Assembly: GCF_026230105.1 (NCBI RefSeq) | Contig: NC_079476.1 | Coordinates: 37,748,559 to 37,812,558, forward strand | Length of the DNA: 64,000 bases | Source: Diorhabda sublineata | Lineage: Eukaryota > Arthropoda > Insecta > Coleoptera > Chrysomelidae | Direction: 5' to 3' | Shown here: piece by piece, positions 60,001 to 64,000 of the stretch | How the letters are laid out: the number at the start of each line of letters is the position of its first letter | Position numbering within the stretch: the stretch's first letter is position 1 | The notes under the pieces: generated by a model | Databases searched by the model: none | What the model was told of the DNA's origin: nothing | The model's input: only the letters and a program-made list of their open reading frames with translations | Program-made: the position numbers and the translations under genes

Positions 60001-61009
60001 TCATTGCTTTCAGATACTAGCTATAATATTGTTGTGACACAAAAAATCGGTTTTTAAAATCTCATCATGTAAACCACTAAATATTTTCAAATCAGTTCAG
60101 TACACATAAAAAAATTTTTTCAAAAAGTTAATTTTCCTATACAGGATTCGAACTCGGGACCTGCAGTTGTAAGGCATTGAGCTTCTACATTGAGTGACTG
60201 AGTCATATATCTATTTCTTAACATAACATGTTTTGAAAGAATTATTGTCAACATTATTGTTTTTGTGTGTAGATTTCTCAGGGTTGTGTTAAAAAACCAA
60301 CCAAAGATGGATATAGTAAATGGAAATTATTTTTCTCCAACAAAGATTAGAGAAGCTGCCTCATCAAATTTATTGCCGGAAAAATCAAGGAAAGTACATA
60401 ATATACCTATGAATCTTCTTTGAATTGGCAAAAAAGAAAATAAAACCACTCCATTCTCATCAAGCTATACATTTAGAAAATAATAAAAAATTAGAAGCCT
60501 TATTAAAATGGGAAGCAAGTGATAATATTTTCTAGCGAAGATATCAATAGCTTCTGATTATAAATACATAGCAATAAAGGTAAGATATTAAGAAAATCTA
60601 GTTATTTTATTACATTCTGTAATGTCCGGTTTAATAATGGGGGTAATAGGTGCATGTAGAAGTCATGAATTTTAACTAAAATATTTAGTAGTCGTCGATA
60701 AAATATAGTATTCTACTCGCGTATAATGAGTTATTAGTCACTCGGTGAAACTTCACCTCATGAATAATAACCTTATACACTCGTGGATAATATACTAATA
60801 TCATGTATATTGCCTACATTATTCATTCGTTTAATATAATTATACATTGCCATAAAAATAATTTGAAGGTTATTTTAATAAGTAAATATTTTCAAATTAG
60901 AAAATTGATAAAATGAGGTAATTTATAAAAATATATTTAAGTTATTACTTACTTGTGATAAAGACTTTCCGGTATGGTTTCTTTTGGAATTTTCTGTTTT
61001 TCTAGGCAT
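48029..61009 (-). CDS. lgd: CC2D1 / lethal giant discs orthologue, complete (11 exons, 788 aa)
   Basis: CC2D1/Lgd binds the ESCRT-III subunit Shrub/CHMP4 and is needed for endosomal sorting; its loss in flies causes ligand-free Notch signalling. Exons in order are 60953-61009, 59648-59915, 58940-59555, 58538-58824, 58326-58475, 58022-58259, 53380-53547, 52043-52262, 51761-51912, 48209-48299 and 48029-48148. All phases agree. The protein begins MPRKTENSKR, has an acidic N-terminus (LFDIP, EDDDDDEDLEAELAAL), four DM14 repeats at about 133-193, 236-296, 340-405 and 467-530, each with a basic helix and a (L)P..PPD-like end, then a C2 domain (about 610-735: FPYPQ, STIKNTNNPE, IKFEVYSKGGFF) and the signature end EKWLVVDG. 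Length is typical of insects (human CC2D1A has 951). Intron 6 (4.5 kb) holds array E. Confidence 0.95.
48300..50249. other. CC2D1 intron 9, nothing recognised
   Basis: AT-rich intronic DNA with no readable frame or inverted termini. The Jockey fragments lie further along in the same intron. Confidence 0.5.
50250..50830 (+). pseudogene. Jockey-type RNase H / C-terminal ORF2 relic
   Basis: Plus-strand frames contain KWYTNSSKTADGT and GPRTEQSES (usual form WYTDGSKTxDGTGAGIYGPRTxxS), then KLVWECLDKINEL-like, VPGHSG is lost, and FIGLETFCGISYRIIEKALEK follows (usual form LIGPEPFCGIS). Further on come ETITGEDLLN and FTYRLNR-CKFCL, which resemble the region before the terminal zinc knuckle. Stops and frameshifts are frequent. 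It lies in CC2D1 intron 9, antisense to the gene. Confidence 0.65.
50831..51230 (-). pseudogene. Jockey-type reverse transcriptase relic
   Basis: The minus strand reads NEISTMIKVNINLKKVPGCE and LITGEILKHLPKKATPTL, then, after a frame change, SKLGKPPNVVSSYRPIPLLP, KLFERILIKRLSPILEERKL and IPSHH. This is the start of the Jockey/X-element reverse transcriptase (KKAPGYDLITGxxLKxLP... PKPGKPPxxVSSYRPISLLPxLSKxFExLLLKRL...IPxHQFGFR). It abuts the RNase H relic in the opposite orientation. Confidence 0.75.
53590..53905 (+). pseudogene. LINE 3' end, copy 1
   Basis: Pieces such as ARVRRLGLI, RWYDEVEMDLGRMGM-like (one frame joined across an early stop) and NRQNYRGLVNKLKV match the usual end of RTE/Jockey-like ORF2 (RLGHIxRM... 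RWxDxVExDLxxxGxxxWxxMAxDRxxWRxLVxxAKT). The coding end is followed by a 3'UTR-like stretch. The copy lies in CC2D1 intron 6, just left of array E. Confidence 0.6.
53976..54037 (+). repeat. left flanking direct repeat of array E
   Basis: CTCTTATCTTTATTTTTGAA followed by AGGGGATGTTTG and GATAATGAG recurs, in the same orientation and with few changes, at 56642-56700. The two copies bracket the 61-bp array with 2666 bp between their starts. Confidence 0.8.
54060..56295. repeat. tandem array E, 61-bp monomer, about 36 copies
   Basis: TGGTTCAGAATTTTGTAATTG recurs every 61 bp (54178, 54239, 54300 and onward). Two main monomer types alternate: one with TTCTAAATGG...AAAATCAAACCTGAT and one with TTTTAAATGG...AAAACCAAATCTTAT. 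They are mostly in an A-A-B or A-B order, giving 183- and 122-bp higher-order steps. The first and last few monomers are strongly diverged. It lies in CC2D1 intron 6. Openness of a minus frame at the left edge is incidental. Confidence 0.95.
56642..56700 (+). repeat. right flanking direct repeat of array E
   Basis: Near-copy of 53976-54037 in the same orientation. It may mark the edges of an element that carried the array, or a duplication that enclosed it. Confidence 0.8.
57010..57270 (-). pseudogene. LINE 3' end, copy 2 (inverted relative to copy 1)
   Basis: The minus strand repeats the copy at 53590-53905: LGHIRRAGIRMMVEW, then GGCTATGAATAGGCAG with a following AGGGTT word and GGGCTCCCTAAAGATC, against GGCTATGGATAGGCAG, AGGGTT and GGGTTCCCTAAAGATC in copy 1. 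It flanks array E on the right, in the opposite orientation. Confidence 0.6.
57531..57975 (+). pseudogene. mariner-like transposase relic
   Basis: The plus strand has EQQYVIKFCVK and IKEAYDDTVIARSDVLEC near 57545-57650 (usual form EQRxNIKFCVKLGK...AYGDxxLSRTxVFEW), then after a large internal deletion DFYLFPRIQMTL, SIEAVQQAVTQELYSIPN (usual form DFxLFPKxKxxLxGxxFxSxEEVxxAVxExLxSIP). It ends less than 50 bp before CC2D1 exon 6 on the other strand, so the insertion nearly touches the exon. Confidence 0.65.
60139..60212 (-). repeat. tRNA-like SINE head (box A/box B)
   Basis: On the minus strand GACTCAGTCACTC (box A-like), TGCCTTACAACTGCAG and GGTCCCGAGTTCGAATCC (box B) follow with tRNA spacing. 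The anticodon-arm part recalls tRNA-Val(TAC), but the stems do not pair, so it is a tRNA-derived repeat or pseudo-tRNA and not a working tRNA. It lies in CC2D1 intron 1, in the gene's sense direction. Confidence 0.55.
60300..60590 (+). pseudogene. tyrosine-recombinase (Crypton-like) relic
   Basis: Frames on the plus strand give SSNLLPEKSRKVHN, a WQKRKIKPLHS-like segment and, after a jump, SDYKYIAIKV. These recall a repeat-encoded integrase family in beetle and aphid genomes (LPEKSKxxYExxYxxFxxWKKxNKTxxFSE... DxxYLxxKV). The catalytic Arg/His/Tyr part is absent. The match is from memory and partial. Confidence 0.4.
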
Positions 61010-61494
61010 TATAAATATTGTTTATCAGGTTTTTTTCTATTAATAAACTTTCTCAATAGTTTAGTTCTACTTATTTTCTTATCTTTACATCTCTTGTTGA
61101 CTCATCTTTGTAACTGCATCAAACTGTCATTGTCGTTTGTATAAATAAACGATGTCAGTTGTTATTTATTGTCAGTTAAAAATCTAAATTTTATCTAATT
61201 AATTTTCACATATTTTAATTAATTCAGTTTTTCTATACTCCAAAATTTTTAAAAACAGTGTTTGTAATATTTAAAAAAAAATTTATAAATCGTAATTGCG
61301 TTGACAACGTTGGTTTCGTTTTGCCCCACAACTAGAAACGAATACGTCATTGTAGTGTTAACAGCTGATTGGTCATTCATGACATCTTTTTGTTTTGACT
61401 TTAACCTTCCATTCTGTCATACTAATTTGAGGTTACATACGTGGAACTAGAACATCATCACAGTTAAAATTTAAGCCAGTAATTATCAAAGAAA
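61010..61494. promoter_or_regulatory. bidirectional promoter between CC2D1 and PREB
   Basis: The 485 bp between two divergent start codons contain a CRE-like TACGTCAT (61343-61350) and an inverted CCAAT box, GATTGG (61367-61372), about 20 bp apart. Both lie nearer to PREB. CREs and CCAAT boxes are common in promoters of secretory-pathway genes. No TATA box is evident. Confidence 0.55.
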
Positions 61495-63875
61495 ATGTCT
61501 TCAAAACGAAGAAATAAAAAAGATATAATTGCTAGGGTTAATTTCCCTCTTTACACTGTCCAAATGCTAACATCAAGACATGTAATCGTCGGAGGAGGTG
61601 GAGGTACTTCAAAAACTGGCGTTCAAAATGGTTTTGTAAGTGAAACATAAGTTACTTGCTTAATTGTTATCGTCTCTTGTTTTCAGGAAATATTTGAAAT
61701 ATTTCACGATGGTAGTCGTTTTTCTGCTAAAGAAATTACCAGGCATGAAACAGGAGGAAATGTTGTAATGAATTGTTCAGTATACAGTAACAAAAAACAT
61801 TCTCTGTTAGCTGCAGGTAGAGAAAATCATTGTCAGTTATATAAAGTTAACTCAAAGTTAATGGAAGAAGTCGTAAGCATTGGCAATGATACTCACATTA
61901 GACAAAGACATGCTAAAGTAAAAGAAGTTACAGATGATAATAAAAATGTGAAAAAAGAATTGTATTTTGAAGTTAAACCGTTAGACAGTGTACAAACTGA
62001 TTTTAATGGTAGTGAACCATTATCTAGGGTAGTCAAAATTAACCATGATGGTACATTATTAGCAACTGGTAAGTGGAATAAAGTAAAAAGAAATACATTA
62101 TAATATGTAATTGAACAATATTTTAGGAGGTACTGATTGTGATGTAAGAATATGGAAATTTCCTAGTATGCAACCTTTATTCATTTTAAAGGCACATAAG
62201 AAAGAAATAGATGATATAGATTTCAGTAGGTACGATAATTATATAATGACTGTTGCCAAAGATGGTTTAGCAGTTTTATGGGATTGCCTTACAGGGATGG
62301 AAAGGACAAAACTTACATGGAAACAACCCGAAGGATCAAAATATTTATATAAAAGATGCAGGTAGGCTCTCAACTGCATTAGGAATACTCTAATTTTAGT
62401 AATAGGATATTTGTGTGGTGTTTGAGATAATCATCTTTGAATTTATCCACCGAATATATGGACGGCTCTGAGTACCAGTAGACAAAGTCCATTTTTTAGT
62501 TAACTACACTATAACATGCACCAAATATCTAGAATTTCAGTGTTCTGATAATATCCAGCAGGTAGCATCAGTTCTATTGCTTAGTGCCAGATTGTTATTT
62601 TTTTTCAGAATACAAATCAACAAAGTCCAGGTGATCTTTTTTGCAAAACTGTGACAAGTGGCATTTATTATTTTAATAACAACACTGCTTATATGCACGT
62701 CTGGGATGAGACTACTGGTGGAAGACGTCCTGAGGATCCAGTTTTGTACCCTTGGAAACATTGTATGAACATGCCAGAACATTCAGACATTCTGTTTTCT
62801 ATCTCAATGCACTGAGCAAAAAGGGAATATAAAAACTAGCTTTACTCTACATAAACTTGTTCAAAATCCTCTATTGGATGTGGAAACAATTGATATGAAA
62901 TTTATGATACCAGGTCACTCATTCCTTCTCAATGATACTGAATTTGGTGTAATAGAGAGAGTAAGCAATGTGCTAGGTGGCTGGTATAACATCATTAAAA
63001 CCGAAAAAGCCTCAGTTTGAAGTTGTAAGAATACAACATAAAGAGTTTTAGAGCACAAAATCCCTCAAAGATTCAATCAAAAACAGGAAAAAGGTCACTG
63101 GAGCTATGAAAATCGATTGAATTAATATATGGTGGTTGAGGTTTGAAAAAGGAACACCTTTTTAAATAAAAACTTCGACATATCGAAAAAGACCAGTGAA
63201 AAATTTAAGCCAGGAAAAACAGAACACAAAGGAATTTCAAAACAAGGCAGAACATGTTGTCCCTACTTCCTTACATACCACCTATTTATCAGGAATACTT
63301 CAGAAACCTTCCAGACAATCAGACAACTCATTGATCCCAAAAATGAAGCAAGTGAAAGAAATGAAACTGTTGATGAGTTTTTATATCAATCAACTTTTCC
63401 GTTTAACTAAGAAATGATATTTTCTTTTAATATTTTTAATTTAATCTCTAAGCAGATGTAGAAATAAGTATTAATAATACTTGGAAGTTGGTTTTCCTAA
63501 AACTCTTCAGAATACATTTGAAGTCCAAAAAATAGTATATTAAGGGTAAAATAGATGTAAGCTTTCTGTTTTTATCACCCTCAACTTTGTCTTGATAAAC
63601 ACAACCTTTGGCTAAAATTTAATGTTTGTAGGTTTGGAATTATTGAGGGACTTGATAAAAAATGTGCTCTATATACAATAGTAAATCCTACAGGTTTAGC
63701 CAAAAAGCAAAAATCTTATCTACAGCAATGGATACCAGAAGAGAACCTTTTAAAAAAAATGTTAGAGTTTGATGAAAGTTTGGCCGCTTTAGCAGTTAGA
63801 GATGATGGCAGATTTGTAGCTGTTGGTACAATGTTTAGTGGTTCTGTCTCAATTCACGTAGCATTTAGTTTACAG
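61495..63875 (+). CDS. PREB: PREB / Sec12-like Sar1 exchange factor, N-terminal part (4 exons, runs off right edge)
   Basis: PREB/Sec12 is a membrane-anchored seven-bladed WD40 protein of the endoplasmic reticulum that loads GTP on Sar1 to start COPII coat assembly. Exons are 61495-61635, 61687-62068, 62127-62361 and 63632-63875, with matching phases. The end is phase 0 at a CAG|GTACAT donor. The protein begins MSSKRRNKKD and shows FPLYTVQ, GGGGTSKTGVQNG (the K-loop that in Sec12 binds potassium and Sar1), QTDF and INHDGTLLATGGTDCDVRIWKFPS and DGLAVLWD blades, and GSVSIHVAFSLQ. The remaining blade(s) and the C-terminal membrane anchor lie outside the window. Intron 3 carries a repeat-encoded relic. 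The first ATG of the open frame was chosen, and homologues have a similarly short basic N-terminus. Confidence 0.93.
62590..63010 (+). pseudogene. DUF7869-like repeat-encoded protein relic in PREB intron 3
   Basis: In two frames the plus strand reads SGIYYFNNNTAYMHVWDETT, LFSISMH, FTLHKLVQNPLLDVETIDMK, FMIPGHSFLLNDTEFGVIER and GGWYNIIKTEKA. This follows the pattern of a family abundant in arthropod genomes (AYMYxWDExxASRG... HxLVxxxxLxxIxxKFxVSGHSYLPNDxDFGxIE...WYNIIKxAK). The CGGQNRN-type centre is missing and stops occur. The open frame at 63196-63417 after it is not recognised. Confidence 0.6.
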
Positions 63876-64000
63876 GTACATTTGAGACATTGCATTTCAC
63901 ACTAAATTACTAACCCCGTTTAATATCAATTTACTACATTTTTAACTTGCTTATAATTAAGATACGCAATCATGTGAAACATAAATACAAGTTTAATTAT
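63876..64000. other. PREB intron 4 (start)
   Basis: AT-rich intron sequence after the exon 4 donor, cut by the window edge. Confidence 0.7.

Noticed and set aside
60139..60212. Functional tRNA gene
   Set aside because: Box A and B are present but acceptor and anticodon stems do not pair.

Overview
The window is eukaryotic nuclear DNA, almost certainly from an insect. Genes are split by AT-rich introns with GT/AG borders, the encoded proteins are animal orthologues, and relics of mariner, Jockey-like, pogo and PIF/Harbinger elements of insect type are scattered throughout. A beetle is plausible but cannot be proven from the sequence alone.

Five host genes could be assembled by hand with consistent reading phase across every intron: the phosphorylase kinase beta subunit (minus, 1406-6405, 5' two-fifths only), the deubiquitinase CYLD (plus, 7377-28939, complete, 910 codons), MAF1, the repressor of RNA polymerase III (minus, 41337-43720, complete, 228 codons), the ESCRT-III regulator CC2D1/Lgd (minus, 48029-61009, complete, 788 codons) and the Sar1 exchange factor PREB/Sec12 (plus, from 61495, running off the right edge). 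Two pairs are divergent: PHKB/CYLD share a 971-bp gap and CC2D1/PREB a 485-bp gap with CRE-like and CCAAT-type motifs. The genes serve unrelated housekeeping roles (glycogen breakdown, ubiquitin signalling, Pol III control, endosomal sorting, COPII budding) and show no sign of acting as one pathway.

The rest is repeats. Five separate tandem arrays (about 12 kb in all) have monomers of 262, 41, 168, 182 and 61 bp. Three lie in CYLD introns, one directly behind the CYLD poly(A) signal and one in a CC2D1 intron. At least four show multi-monomer higher-order structure. The 168-bp array is the most striking: each monomer is exactly 56 codons and, read on the minus strand, resembles part of a non-LTR reverse transcriptase. 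The matching upstream part of such an element lies at one end of the array, so a LINE fragment seems to have become a satellite in place.

Relics of many other mobile elements fill introns and intergenic DNA: several mariner pieces, Jockey-type RT and RNase H pieces, a TIR element nested in a mariner relic, a Harbinger-like element, a pogo MITE, a tyrosine-recombinase relic, a tRNA-like SINE head and a fold-back element that encloses a hammerhead-like core. All are broken. I see no intact transposase, no CRISPR array and no bacterial or viral gene cluster.
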